From contig NZ_JADPJG010000032.1 in NCBI RefSeq assembly GCF_023073335.1, forward strand, positions 549,858 through 613,857: a DNA stretch of 64,000 nucleotides. The letters are read 5' to 3'. A model generated the notes under the pieces. It did not search any database and was not told where the DNA came from. It was given only the letters and a program-made list of their open reading frames with translations. The DNA is from Bradyrhizobium sp. 21. GTDB taxonomy: Bacteria > Pseudomonadota > Alphaproteobacteria > Rhizobiales > Xanthobacteraceae. Positions 52,018 to 60,207 of the stretch are shown piece by piece. The position numbers and the translations under genes were made by a program. Each line of letters begins with the position of its first letter. The stretch's first letter is position 1.

Positions 52018-52490
52018 GACCCGTCCACGACCTTGACACTGCCGTCGGGCTGAACGACCCCCCTGATGATCACACCGGTATCGGTGTTTCGAATCGGGAT
52101 GAGCGCGCCGGGCGCACCCGACTGCATCGCTGCGCCGTAAGTCACGATCGACAGGCCGCTGTCTTCGACCACGACCTTGACCATCGCGCCGCGGGCGACC
52201 GTCCAGGGATCCTCCACCGAATTGGTCGGGATCGGCTGACCCGGCAGCAAGGCGCGCCGTGCCATTCGCCCGACCAGGATTTGCCGTCCCTCGATGAACA
52301 TGGCGACGCCGAGCACGTTCGGCGCGAAGGCGCGCTCTGTGATCATGTCGTCCCGGATCAGTTCGCCGGCGCGGATCGAGACAGCCGGCACGGGAAGCCG
52401 CTTCTCCTCGGCCGCGGCGACCCGCGCCGAGACGAGAACCAGCAGCACGGCGGCCAACCCGCGCACCATCAAGCCTACCCTGTTCAACAT
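52014..52490 (-). CDS. flgA: P-ring chaperone FlgA
   Basis: 158 residues. Signal peptide LAAVLLVLVSARVAAA, then an SAF-like domain (LPVPAVSIRAGELIRDDMITERAF...ILVGRMARRALLPGQPI) and the FlgA C-terminal VKVVVEDSGLSIVTYGAAMQSGAPGALIPIRNTDTGVIIRGVV. It assists FlgI polymerisation in the periplasm. The start at ATG 52490 has a weak ribosome site; a Met seven residues on is an alternative. Confidence 0.92.
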   Translation of the reverse strand: MLNRVGLMVRGLAAVLLVLVSARVAAAEEKRLPVPAVSIRAGELIRDDMITERAFAPNVLGVAMFIEGRQILVGRMARRALLPGQPIPTNSVEDPWTVARGAMVKVVVEDSGLSIVTYGAAMQSGAPGALIPIRNTDTGVIIRGVVQPDGSVKVVDGS

Positions 52491-52503
52491 GGATACACCG
52501 GAA

Positions 52504-53292
52504 CTAGCGCATGCCCTTCGAGACCGTCTGGGCCATTTCATCCGAGGCCTGGATGACCTTGGCATTCATTTCGTAGGCGCGCTGCGCGGAGATCAACTCG
52601 GTGATTTCCTTGACTGGGTCGACGTTCGAGGCCTCGAGATATTGCTGATTGATCTTGCCGTAGCCGGAATCGCCCGGCAGCCCGACGACCGGCGTGCCGG
52701 ACGCGGTGGTCTCGCGATAGAGATTGCTGCCCAGCGGCTCGAGGCCGGCCTCGTTGGCGAAGTTGGCGAGGTTGAGCTGGCCGATTTGCCGCGGGTTCAC
52801 TTCCGTATCCAGCTTGGCAAACACCTGCCCGGTCTGGTTGACCGTGACCTGGACCGTTCCCTGCGGCACCGTGATTGCCGGGTCCAGCAAATAGCCGTCG
52901 GTCGTGACGAGTTGACCGTTGGGATTGGGGCTGAACGAGCCAGCCCGGGTGTATTGCACTTCGTTGTTCGGGCCAAGCACCTGAAACCAGCCGCGGCCGT
53001 TGATCGCGAGGTCGTAAGGGTTGCCGGTCTGCGTCAGCGCGCCCTGGATATGCAGCTTGCGGATGGCCGTCGTTTTGACGCCGAGGCCGAGATTGGCGCC
53101 CTCCGGGATCGGCGACGAGCCGTTGGTGTTCGCGACGCCCTGCATGCGGTCCATCTGGTAGAACAGATCGGTAAATTCCGCGCGCGCCCGCTTGTACGAG
53201 GTCGAGTTGATGTTGGCGATGTTGTTCGCGATGACTTCGATGTTGGTCTGCTGGGCGTTCATGCCCGTGGCCGCGATGGCAAGCGATTTCAC
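52504..53292 (-). CDS. flgG: distal rod protein FlgG
   Basis: 262 residues, normal length for FlgG. N-terminal SLAIAATGMNAQQTNIEVIANNIANINSTSYKRARAEF and C-terminal EASNVDPVKEITELISAQRAYEMNAKVIQASDEMAQTV are the conserved rod ends. Start is a GTG at 53292 with AAGGA eight bases before it. Forms the distal rod. Confidence 0.96.
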   Translation of the reverse strand: MKSLAIAATGMNAQQTNIEVIANNIANINSTSYKRARAEFTDLFYQMDRMQGVANTNGSSPIPEGANLGLGVKTTAIRKLHIQGALTQTGNPYDLAINGRGWFQVLGPNNEVQYTRAGSFSPNPNGQLVTTDGYLLDPAITVPQGTVQVTVNQTGQVFAKLDTEVNPRQIGQLNLANFANEAGLEPLGSNLYRETTASGTPVVGLPGDSGYGKINQQYLEASNVDPVKEITELISAQRAYEMNAKVIQASDEMAQTVSKGMR

Positions 53293-53309
53293 AGTGTGAT
53301 TCCTTCAGA

Positions 53310-53639
53310 TCAAATCGACATACGAACGACTTCTTGGTAGGCCTGCACGACCTTGTCGCGAACCGCGACCGCCGTCTGCAAGGCCTGCTCGGCCGACATC
53401 AGCGCCTCCACGACGCGACGCGTCGATTCCTTGCCCTGCATCGCCGAGATCGACGCCGCTTCGCCGGCCTTCAGCGTCCCGATCGCGTCCGTCGTCACCT
53501 GCTTCATCACCGATTCAAATCCGACATCGCCGCCGGACTGGATCGCAGGGGTCGCCGCCGGCGAGATGGCCTGCGCCTCGGTCGCATGGCTCACCGCCTG
53601 CCCGGCGGAAATCGCGGTGGATGAAATCGCTTCAAGCAT
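53310..53639 (-). CDS. fliE: hook-basal body protein FliE
   Basis: 109 residues. The C-terminal half is typical of FliE: GFESVMKQVTTDAIGTLKAGEAASISAMQGKESTRRVVEALMSAEQALQTAVAVRDKVVQAYQEVVRMSI. It links the MS ring to the proximal rod and is the first exported substrate. Positioned between flgC and flgG, as in other alphaproteobacteria. Confidence 0.94.
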   Translation of the reverse strand: MLEAISSTAISAGQAVSHATEAQAISPAATPAIQSGGDVGFESVMKQVTTDAIGTLKAGEAASISAMQGKESTRRVVEALMSAEQALQTAVAVRDKVVQAYQEVVRMSI

Positions 53640-53641
53640 TG

Positions 53642-54058
53642 TCAGCTCCTCAGCAGGTCGATGGTCATGCCCAGCATCGACCTCACCTGTTTCACGACCT
53701 GGAGATTGGCTTCATAGGACCGGTTGACTTCCCGCATGTCCGCCATCTCGATCATCATGTTGACGTTCGGCAGCTTGACATAGCCGGCCTTGTCGGCGGC
53801 GGGATGCCCCGGCTCGTACTCCACGCGGTACGGCGAGGTGTCGACCCCGATCTCCTTGACCTTCGCCAGCTGCGCGCCGGAGGCGCGGTCCATGGCGGCA
53901 TCGAAGGTGATGGTCTTGCGCTGATAGGGATCGGCGCCGGCGGCGCGCCCCGTCGACGTCGCGTTGGCGAGGTTCTCCGAGACGATGCGCATGCGCGTCG
54001 ATTGCGCTTCGAGCCCGGAGCTCGCGACGGTCAATGAAGATTGCAGTGCGTCCAACAT
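53642..54058 (-). CDS. flgC: proximal rod protein FlgC
   Basis: 138 residues. N-terminal LTVASSGLEAQSTRMRIVSENLANATSTGRAAGADPYQRKTI and C-terminal YVKLPNVNMMIEMADMREVNRSYEANLQVVKQVRSMLGMTIDLLR are FlgC landmarks. It forms the proximal rod with FlgB. Two bases separate its stop from the fliE start. Confidence 0.95.
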   Translation of the reverse strand: MLDALQSSLTVASSGLEAQSTRMRIVSENLANATSTGRAAGADPYQRKTITFDAAMDRASGAQLAKVKEIGVDTSPYRVEYEPGHPAADKAGYVKLPNVNMMIEMADMREVNRSYEANLQVVKQVRSMLGMTIDLLRS

Positions 54059-54069
54059 GTCAGTTCACC

Positions 54070-54450
54070 TCAGGTCTTCGCGCTCGACAGCAGCATGCGG
54101 TGAAACGACCGCACGACCGCCGAGTTCATCGAGTAGTCGCGACTGACGTCGCTGCCCTTGATCATTTCCTGCTCGAGACTGACGGAGTTGCCGGAGTGAA
54201 CCACTTCCCAGCTATCCTTCTTCGCGGTCGCCCGCGTGTCGCTCTCGGTCGCGGAGAGCTGCATGTGCGACGGCGACGTCGTCGCGAGCCTCACCGGCAT
54301 GCCGTCGAGCACCTTGTTGAAGGGCTCGACATCGCGCGCCTTGAAGCCCGGGGTGTTGGCGTTGGCGACGTTGGTGGCGATGGTCGACTGCCGGAGCTCG
54401 AGGTACCGCGCTTGCGACGATGCGAGTTCGAAGAGATAAAGCGGTCCCAC
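54070..54450 (-). CDS. flgB: proximal rod protein FlgB
   Basis: 126 residues. FELASSQARYLELRQSTIATNVANANTPGFKARDVEPF is the FlgB signature, and VSLEQEMIKGSDVSRDYSMNSAVVRSFHRMLLSSAKT the C-terminal coiled segment. The start is a GTG at 54450; the ATG just upstream is out of frame. First gene of the flgB-fliP operon; a weak copy of the shared promoter motif is 45-59 bp upstream. Confidence 0.93.
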   Translation of the reverse strand: MGPLYLFELASSQARYLELRQSTIATNVANANTPGFKARDVEPFNKVLDGMPVRLATTSPSHMQLSATESDTRATAKKDSWEVVHSGNSVSLEQEMIKGSDVSRDYSMNSAVVRSFHRMLLSSAKT

Positions 54451-54494
54451 GGCAGCACCATTCTGGTTCAGACGGGAGAAGCTTAGGGGAGCAA

Positions 54495-54509
54495 GCTTTC
54501 GTCAGGCTG
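54495..54509 (-). promoter_or_regulatory. weak copy of the flagellar promoter motif upstream of flgB
   Basis: On the coding strand CAGCCTGACGAAAGC, compared with CAGCCCCGCGCAAGC before flgE and the DUF1217 gene: 11 of 15 bases are the same, in the same orientation and at the same distance (45-59 bp) from the start codon. Confidence 0.35.
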
Positions 54510-54535
54510 ATGCGCGAGACGTCGTCCTCGGAATT

Positions 54536-55618
54536 CTACTGGACCTTCTCGGTCCGCGGCGCCTGCTTGGACTGCAGGAAGTAGATGATCTCGGCGACGG
54601 GCCGGAAGAACTCCGCCGGAATCACCTGATCGACCTGAACCGCCTCGTAGAGTGCGCGCGCCAAGGCCTTGTTCTCGATCACCGGAATCCGGTTCTGCTC
54701 GGCGACTTCGCGGATCTTCAGAGCAATCACGTCCATGCCCTTGGCCACGACGATCGGCGCCGGATTTTCCTCGCGCTGGTAGCGCAGCGCGATCGCGAAG
54801 TGCGTCGGGTTCGCGATCACCAGCGTCGCGCGCGATGCGGAGGCGATCATGCGCTGGCGCGAGCGGTCGCGCGCCAGCGAGCGCAGGCGCGCCTTGATCA
54901 GCGGATCGCCTTCGGCCTGCTTGTGCTCGTCCTTGATCTCCTGCCGCGTCATGCGCAGCTCGCGACGCCAGTGGAAGCGCGCCCAGGCGAGATCGACTGC
55001 GACCAGGACGATGGTCGCGATGCAGATCGCCGAGACGATCCGCATGGCGATGTTGAGAATCATCTCCGGCAGCGCAACCGGGTCGGTGTACATCGCCTCG
55101 AACGCCTTCGCTTCCGACGAGCGCAGCACGAAGGCGACGACGATGGTCACCGTGGCGAGCTTGAACAGCGACTTGCCGAATTCGATGAGACCTTGCGATC
55201 CGAAAAGCCGGCTCCAGCCGCCGAGCGGGGAGACGCGCGAAAGGTCCGGCATGATACGGTCCAGCACCAGGCTCGGCGCGTTTTGCAGCAGCGAGGCAGC
55301 GAGTCCGAACACCGCCAGGATCACAACCAGCGGCACCAGGAATCGCAGTGCCTCGAGGCCCACCATTGTGAGAAGATTGAGAGCATCGGCGCCGGTGCCG
55401 AGCGGGAAGCCGGCGGGATCGTCGAGAAAGCTCCTCAACGTCGGCGTCAATTGCTGCACGCCCTGGCCGATCAGGAACATCTGGATCGCCATCAACGCGG
55501 CCATCGAGGCGAAGATGGAAGCCTCCCGAGAGACCGGAATTTTGCCCCGCTCGATAGCATCGCGGACTTTCTTCTCGGTCGGCTCTTCTGTTTTGCTCTC
55601 CTGATCGTTGTCTGCCAT
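54536..55618 (-). CDS. flhB: flagellar export switch protein FlhB
   Basis: 360 residues. Hydrophilic N-terminus (DNDQESKTEEPTEKKVRDAIERGKIPVSREA), four membrane segments (to ~residue 210), and the C-terminal domain with the self-cleavage site NPTH in TLVIANPTHFAIALRYQREENPAPIVVAKG. Cleavage after Asn changes export specificity from hook to filament proteins, in concert with FliK. Separated from fliG by 13 bp. Confidence 0.96.
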   Translation of the reverse strand: MADNDQESKTEEPTEKKVRDAIERGKIPVSREASIFASMAALMAIQMFLIGQGVQQLTPTLRSFLDDPAGFPLGTGADALNLLTMVGLEALRFLVPLVVILAVFGLAASLLQNAPSLVLDRIMPDLSRVSPLGGWSRLFGSQGLIEFGKSLFKLATVTIVVAFVLRSSEAKAFEAMYTDPVALPEMILNIAMRIVSAICIATIVLVAVDLAWARFHWRRELRMTRQEIKDEHKQAEGDPLIKARLRSLARDRSRQRMIASASRATLVIANPTHFAIALRYQREENPAPIVVAKGMDVIALKIREVAEQNRIPVIENKALARALYEAVQVDQVIPAEFFRPVAEIIYFLQSKQAPRTEKVQ

Positions 55619-55631
55619 GCCTGTTCAGCGG

Positions 55632-56672
55632 TCAGCGGAAGACCAGCTCATCCTCCTGGTCGGGGTTGAGCTCGATTTCGCCCTTTTCCGCGAGGTCGAG
55701 CGCGAGGTCGGTGATCACGCGCCGCGCCTCCAGCACGTCGCGCTGGTTCGACGGCTCGCCGATGGCGAGCTCGTGCTCGACGACGCGGCGGACGCGCGAG
55801 GCGACCGAGGACAGGATCAACTCGCGGAAATGCTTGTCGGTGCCCTTCAGCGCGACGACGATGCGATCGGTCGGTACCTGGTCGAAGATCATGGTGCGCG
55901 CCTTCGGCGCCAGGTTGATGACGTCGTCGAAGGTGAACAGCAGCTCCTTCAGCACTTCGGCCGACTTCGGCCGCTTCTCCGACAGGCTCTTCAGCATGTC
56001 CTCGATGTGGCCGCGCTCCATCTTGTTGATGATGTCGGCGACGCGGGCGTAGGTGTCCGCGCCGAGGTTGCGGGCGAAGTTCAGCGTCAGATCCTCATGC
56101 AGCGTCTTTTCGAGCACCCTCATGGCGTCGTCGACGATCGGCTTGAGGCTGAGCACGCGCCGCATCAGCTCGTTGCGCAGGCTCGACGGCAGCTGGCTCA
56201 TGACCTTGGCGGCGCAGGACGGCTTGACCTTGGACAGGATGAGCGCCGCGGTCTGCGGATGCTCCTTGGAGAGGTAGCTCGCGAGCGAATTTTCCGACAC
56301 CGACGAGACGCGGTCCCACACCGACCGGCTCGAATTGCCGAGCAGATCCGACATGATCGCCGAGACTTGGTCGGCCGGAAGCACGTCGCCGAGCACGGCT
56401 TCCAGGCCACCGAGGGTGCCGAGAATGTTGGCGCCCATCGAGAATTGCTGGGCGAACTCCTCGACGATTGCTTCGAGTTCCTGCGCGGTGATCGGCCGCA
56501 GCTCGGCCGCGGCCTTGGTGACGGTGCGGATATCCTGCGGCTCGAACTGCGCGAGCACGCTCGCGGCCGCCTGCCGGCCCATGGCGAGCAGGAGTGCCGC
56601 GACCTTCTCCGTTCCGCCCAGCGTGGCGACGCCTCGCTGCTTCATGGGAGCAATGCCGACCTGTGCCGCCAT
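55632..56672 (-). CDS. fliG: flagellar motor switch protein FliG
   Basis: 346 residues. Middle-domain EHPQTAALILSKVKPSCAAKVMSQLP is the EHPQR-type motif (here EHPQT); the C-terminal torque domain is recognisable in ITLAPKARTMIF-like NLAPKARTMIFDQVPTDRIVVALKGTDKHFRELILSSVASRVRRVVEHEL, with the charged residues that meet MotA. It forms the upper C ring on FliF. Two bases from fliN. Confidence 0.93.
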   Translation of the reverse strand: MAAQVGIAPMKQRGVATLGGTEKVAALLLAMGRQAAASVLAQFEPQDIRTVTKAAAELRPITAQELEAIVEEFAQQFSMGANILGTLGGLEAVLGDVLPADQVSAIMSDLLGNSSRSVWDRVSSVSENSLASYLSKEHPQTAALILSKVKPSCAAKVMSQLPSSLRNELMRRVLSLKPIVDDAMRVLEKTLHEDLTLNFARNLGADTYARVADIINKMERGHIEDMLKSLSEKRPKSAEVLKELLFTFDDVINLAPKARTMIFDQVPTDRIVVALKGTDKHFRELILSSVASRVRRVVEHELAIGEPSNQRDVLEARRVITDLALDLAEKGEIELNPDQEDELVFR

Positions 56673-56674
56673 GG

Positions 56675-57055
56675 TCAGGTATCACCCTGCCCCAACGGCC
56701 CGACAATCTCGGTGAGCGAGACGCCGAAGCGGGAATTGTCCTCTTCGACCACGACCACCTCGCCGCGGGCGACGATGCGGCCGTTGACGACGACGTCGAC
56801 GGGTTCGCCGACCCGATGGTCCAGCGGAACTACCGCGCCGCGGCCGAGTTTCATCAGGTTTGCCACCGGAATGGTCGCCGATCCCAGCACGACCTGCATG
56901 GTCACAGGAATGCGCAGGATGGCATCAACATTGGCGAATTTGCCGGTCTCCTCCGCGGTGCGCGCGGCGATCTCCGCCAGCCGCTCCAGCGGTGACGGCT
57001 CGGCATTCCCCTCGTCGGACGCCGATGCTGACTCATAGTCGAAGGATTGCGCCAT
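56675..57055 (-). CDS. fliN: flagellar motor switch protein FliN
   Basis: 126 residues with a variable acidic N-terminus and the SpoA domain LRIPVTMQVVLGSATIPVANLMKLGRGAVVPLDHRVGEPVDVVVNGRIVARGEVVVVEEDNSRFGVSLTEI, the FliN hallmark. It builds the lower C ring and docks FliH. Located between the small membrane protein gene and fliG. Confidence 0.95.
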   Translation of the reverse strand: MAQSFDYESASASDEGNAEPSPLERLAEIAARTAEETGKFANVDAILRIPVTMQVVLGSATIPVANLMKLGRGAVVPLDHRVGEPVDVVVNGRIVARGEVVVVEEDNSRFGVSLTEIVGPLGQGDT

Positions 57056-57131
57056 TTGGTATCGCCTCTTGGTATTCCCGTCCCCGGAGCGCCGTGACGT
57101 TCGGTTCGAATTTGTTCCGCCGGCTTCGGCT

Positions 57132-57446
57132 TCAATGCTTGTTCACGTCGGCGCCGCCCGCGGTCGCCGCGGATGCGAGCCCGCTCCTCGCATCGAGCGC
57201 CGCAATCGCCTCGTGGGCCTGATCGATCTTCGTGCTCAGCACGTTGGCGAGGCGGCCCAGATTCGCGGTGGAGTCATGCGCCGCGGTGATGACCGTGTCG
57301 AAGGCGCCCGCCGTCTCGTGGACGATGGTCGAGAATTCGCCTTGGTAGCTGCGCAACCGCGCCAGCTCGCGGTGCATCCGGGTCACCCGCATGCTGGTGA
57401 AGGCGAGCGCGATCAGCAGCACGGCATCAACGAGATAGGATATCAT
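57132..57446 (-). CDS. small membrane protein between fliM and fliN, unknown function
   Basis: 104 residues. One N-terminal membrane helix (ISYLVDAVLLIALAFTSMRV), then a helical region MHRELARLRSYQGEFSTIVHETAGAFDTVITAAHD and a heptad-like ANLGRLANVLSTKIDQAHEAIAALDA. The ATG at 57446 lies 20 bp inside fliM. Its place between the fliM and fliN genes is likely conserved in rhizobia; I recall an uncharacterised DUF family there but cannot assign it surely. The shape resembles a membrane-anchored coiled-coil assembly factor. Confidence 0.78.
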   Translation of the reverse strand: MISYLVDAVLLIALAFTSMRVTRMHRELARLRSYQGEFSTIVHETAGAFDTVITAAHDSTANLGRLANVLSTKIDQAHEAIAALDARSGLASAATAGGADVNKH

Positions 57447-58368
57447 CGACAAACTCCCGTTTCTGATCGACGGGATCTGCCACCTGCATGGCATAATAGC
57501 CATCAAGCTGGCCGATCTGACACCAGAACAGCACCTGGTTGTTGCTCTCGAGCCGAGCCAGCGTGCGCGGCGTGGCCTCGAGCTCGAGCACCTGCCCGAC
57601 CTGGAACTTCACGACGTCGCCGAGCGTCACCATCTTCTCGTCCAGCACCGCGCTCAGCGTCACCTCGGTACGGTGTACCTCGCTCTCCATCTGCTCGCGC
57701 CAGCGCGGATCGGCCGAGCGACCGTCGCTGACGACGACGGTCGCGAGCTTCTGCCTCAGCGGGTTGAGCGCGGAGTGCGGAATGATGAGGAACATCTGGC
57801 CGCCGCGGTAGAGTGCCTGCAACATGATGTTCGCGCAGATCGACATGTTGCCGCTCCGCCCGATTGCCAGCGACGCCATGGCGGTCTCGACCCGTTCCAC
57901 GCGGAAGGTGACGTTGGAAGTGCCGGCGAAGGAGGATTGCAGCGCCTTGGCGAACCGCTCGAACAGCGCCTGGACCAGGCGGATCTCGATGTTCGAGAAG
58001 CTGCGCTCGACGTCGAGCGGCGGCTCGGCGCCGTCGGAGCCGAACATCGCCTCGACCATGGTGAACACGAAGTCGCGGTCGAGCATGATGATGATGCGGG
58101 AATCCCACTGCTCGGCATAGAGCACGGCCGCAACCGCGTTCGCCTCGTAGTCCTTGATGATGTCGCCGACGCGGTCGTTGGTAATGCCGTTGACCGAGAA
58201 ATAGCAGGGCGTTCCGGCGATCGGCTGCAGGCTGTCCGTGCACGATGCCGCCATGCGATCGAAGATCACATTGAGCATCGGCATGCGTTCGATGGATATG
58301 CCGGCGGCGTCCAGCAGATAGTTCGGCAGCTGCTTGCGCTGATCGACGTCGAGGTCTTCCGCCATCAT
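57427..58368 (-). CDS. fliM: flagellar motor switch protein FliM
   Basis: 313 residues. Matches the rhizobial FliM pattern: MLNVIFDRMAASCTDSLQPIAGTPCYFSVNGITNDRVGD, a CheC-like middle (FVFTMVEAMFGSDG...PLDVERSFSNIEIRLVQALFERFAKALQSSF) and a C-terminal SpoA domain (VTLSAVLDEKMVTLGDVVKFQVGQVLELEATP). The N-terminal EIDALL-type CheY-binding motif is not obvious, in line with the absence of che genes here. Two ATG codons; the first overlaps motA. Confidence 0.9.
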   Translation of the reverse strand: MMAEDLDVDQRKQLPNYLLDAAGISIERMPMLNVIFDRMAASCTDSLQPIAGTPCYFSVNGITNDRVGDIIKDYEANAVAAVLYAEQWDSRIIIMLDRDFVFTMVEAMFGSDGAEPPLDVERSFSNIEIRLVQALFERFAKALQSSFAGTSNVTFRVERVETAMASLAIGRSGNMSICANIMLQALYRGGQMFLIIPHSALNPLRQKLATVVVSDGRSADPRWREQMESEVHRTEVTLSAVLDEKMVTLGDVVKFQVGQVLELEATPRTLARLESNNQVLFWCQIGQLDGYYAMQVADPVDQKREFVDDILSR

Positions 58369-59261
58369 GCGCGTGCAGCCTTCGGTTCAGCCTCGGTCAC
58401 GACCACCTTGGGGCCCGCGATCGTTTCGTTCTCGACGACGTCGATCGAGGGCCGCTCGGGGCTCGCGATCATCTTGCGGCCGTGCTCGACGGCGATCTGC
58501 GGCATGGCGCCGTTCATGAACGCCAGCAGCGTCTGCTTGACGATGATATAGGGCCGGCAACGCTTTTCGCGCGTCATTTTGACCTTCATCGCGAAGGGCG
58601 AAATGATGCCGTAGGACAGGAAGATACCGGCGAAGGTGCCGACAAGGGCGGCGCCGATGAAGCCGCCCAGCAGCTTCGGCGACTGGTCGAGCGCGCCCAT
58701 GGCCTTGATGACGCCGAGCACCGCGGCGACGATGCCGAGCGCGGGCAACGCCTCCGAGACCACCACCAGCGCGTGGTAGGGCGTCAGCTTGCTCTTCACG
58801 ATGGTGTGGATCTCCTCGTCCATCAGCGCTTCGATCTCGTGCGTTCGCGCGTTACCCATGATGATGAGGCGGACATAGTCGCAAATGAACTGGAGCAGCG
58901 ACGGATCTCCGAGCACGCTCGGGAACGCCTTGAAGATCTCGGAGGACGCGGGATCGTCGATATGCGCCTCGACCTCGTTGCGGCCCTTACCCCGCAGCTC
59001 CCGCATCAGCGCGTGGAGCGCGCCGAGCAGATCGAGATAGTAGCGCTGACCGGGCACCGCGCCCGTCACCGCCTGCGCGCATGCAAGCCCGGTATCCACG
59101 ACCGTCTTCCAGGGATTGGCCATGATGAAGGTGCCGGCCGCGGTGCCCATGATGATCACGAACTCCCACGGCTGCATGAGCACGGCCAGATGCCCGCCCA
59201 TGGCGGCAAATCCGCCCAGCAGTGCCGCTACCGTGATGACGATCCCCACGAGACTGCCCAA
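58365..59261 (-). CDS. motA: flagellar motor stator protein MotA
   Basis: 298 residues, four membrane segments: SLVGIVITVAALLGGFAAMG, MQPWEFVIIMGTAAGTFIMAN, ALVVVSEALPALGIVAAVLGVIKAMG and KLLGGFIGAALVGTFAGIFLSYGIISP, with the usual Pro residues and a charged cytoplasmic loop. It conducts protons with MotB. The start appears to be a TTG at 59261 with GGAG seven bases upstream. motB is 15 kb away, a split that is normal in rhizobia. Confidence 0.92.
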   Translation of the reverse strand: MGSLVGIVITVAALLGGFAAMGGHLAVLMQPWEFVIIMGTAAGTFIMANPWKTVVDTGLACAQAVTGAVPGQRYYLDLLGALHALMRELRGKGRNEVEAHIDDPASSEIFKAFPSVLGDPSLLQFICDYVRLIIMGNARTHEIEALMDEEIHTIVKSKLTPYHALVVVSEALPALGIVAAVLGVIKAMGALDQSPKLLGGFIGAALVGTFAGIFLSYGIISPFAMKVKMTREKRCRPYIIVKQTLLAFMNGAMPQIAVEHGRKMIASPERPSIDVVENETIAGPKVVVTEAEPKAARA

Positions 59262-59308
59262 CGCGCCGCTCCATCACCGAACCCATCGGAAATATCTAGT
59301 CGGCGAGC

Positions 59309-59349
59309 CTTGCGCGGGGCTGGCTTCCCCCTCGCCAGCCCCGCGCAAG
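59309..59349. promoter_or_regulatory. 15-bp perfect inverted repeat carrying the flagellar motif in both arms
   Basis: CTTGCGCGGGGCTGG-N11-CCAGCCCCGCGCAAG lies between the divergent motA and DUF1217/flgF/fliI operons. Each arm presents the flgE-type motif toward its own gene, about 48-62 bp before motA and 55-69 bp before the DUF1217 start. Equally spaced divergent promoters are the simplest reading; a terminator hairpin is less likely because genes diverge here. Confidence 0.6.
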
Positions 59350-59403
59350 CAATTCGCGGCAGCTTGGGACGATGTCGCAAGAGCGGCCAGAGGGGCGCGT
59401 GCC

Positions 59404-60204
59404 ATGCTATCCACCATCGCGGATTACACCAGACTGACCAAGGACATGGGCAAGTCGCTGACGCAGGTCGCGACGCAGCCGGATGTCAGCCGCGACACCG
59501 ACTATTTCCTCAGCCACATCGGCAACGTGAAGACGATCGACGATTTCCTGAAGGACTATCGCCTCTACACCTACGCGATGAAGGCCTTTGGGCTCAGCGA
59601 CATGACCTATGCCAAGGCGTTCATGCGCAAGGTGCTGACCGAGGGTATCACCGACAGCAAAAGCTTCGCCAACAAGCTGACCGACGCCCGCTACCGTCAA
59701 TTCGCCGCCGCCTTCAATTTCGCCGCGCTCGGCGACCAAGCGACCCAGGCCGCCGCGGCCACGACCGGCGTCGCAACCCAATACGTCACGCAGACGATGG
59801 AGGAGAAAGCCGGCGACCAGAACGAGGGCCTGCGGCTGGCGCTTTATTTCACCCGCAAGGCCTCCACCGTCACCACCTCGTACCAGATCCTCGCCGACAA
59901 GGCGCTGACGCAAGTGGTCCAGACCGCGCTCGGCCTGCCGGCGACCATCAGCGCGGCCAACATCGACGCCCAGGCCAAGTTGATCACGAGCAAGCTCAAC
60001 CTCGCCGATTTCCAGGACCCGGCCAAGGTCACCAAATTCGTGCAGCGCTTCGCCGCGATGTGGGATGCCGCCCAGGCCCAGAACGACATCAACAATGGCA
60101 ACTCGACCAACCCCGCGCTGGTCCTGATCGGCGGCGCGTCGTCGATAGCCGGCATGGATAGCGACATGCTCACCAAGCTTCAGTCCATCCGGTTCGGGAA
60201 GTAA
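59404..60204 (+). CDS. DUF1217 family flagellar-locus protein
   Basis: 266 residues, mostly helical, starting at the ATG at 59404. It contains the family pattern DTDYFLSHIGNVKTIDDFLKDYRLYTYAMKAFGLSDMTYAKAFMRKVLTEG and ALYFTRKASTVTTSYQILADKALTQVVQTALGLP. DUF1217 genes sit beside motA or flgF in alphaproteobacterial flagellar loci; some may be export chaperones or flagellar-secreted proteins, but their role is not known. It is followed by flgF after 3 bp and is divergent from motA. The in-frame stretch above the ATG is the promoter region. Confidence 0.88.
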   Translation: MLSTIADYTRLTKDMGKSLTQVATQPDVSRDTDYFLSHIGNVKTIDDFLKDYRLYTYAMKAFGLSDMTYAKAFMRKVLTEGITDSKSFANKLTDARYRQFAAAFNFAALGDQATQAAAATTGVATQYVTQTMEEKAGDQNEGLRLALYFTRKASTVTTSYQILADKALTQVVQTALGLPATISAANIDAQAKLITSKLNLADFQDPAKVTKFVQRFAAMWDAAQAQNDINNGNSTNPALVLIGGASSIAGMDSDMLTKLQSIRFGK

Positions 60205-60207
60205 GTC

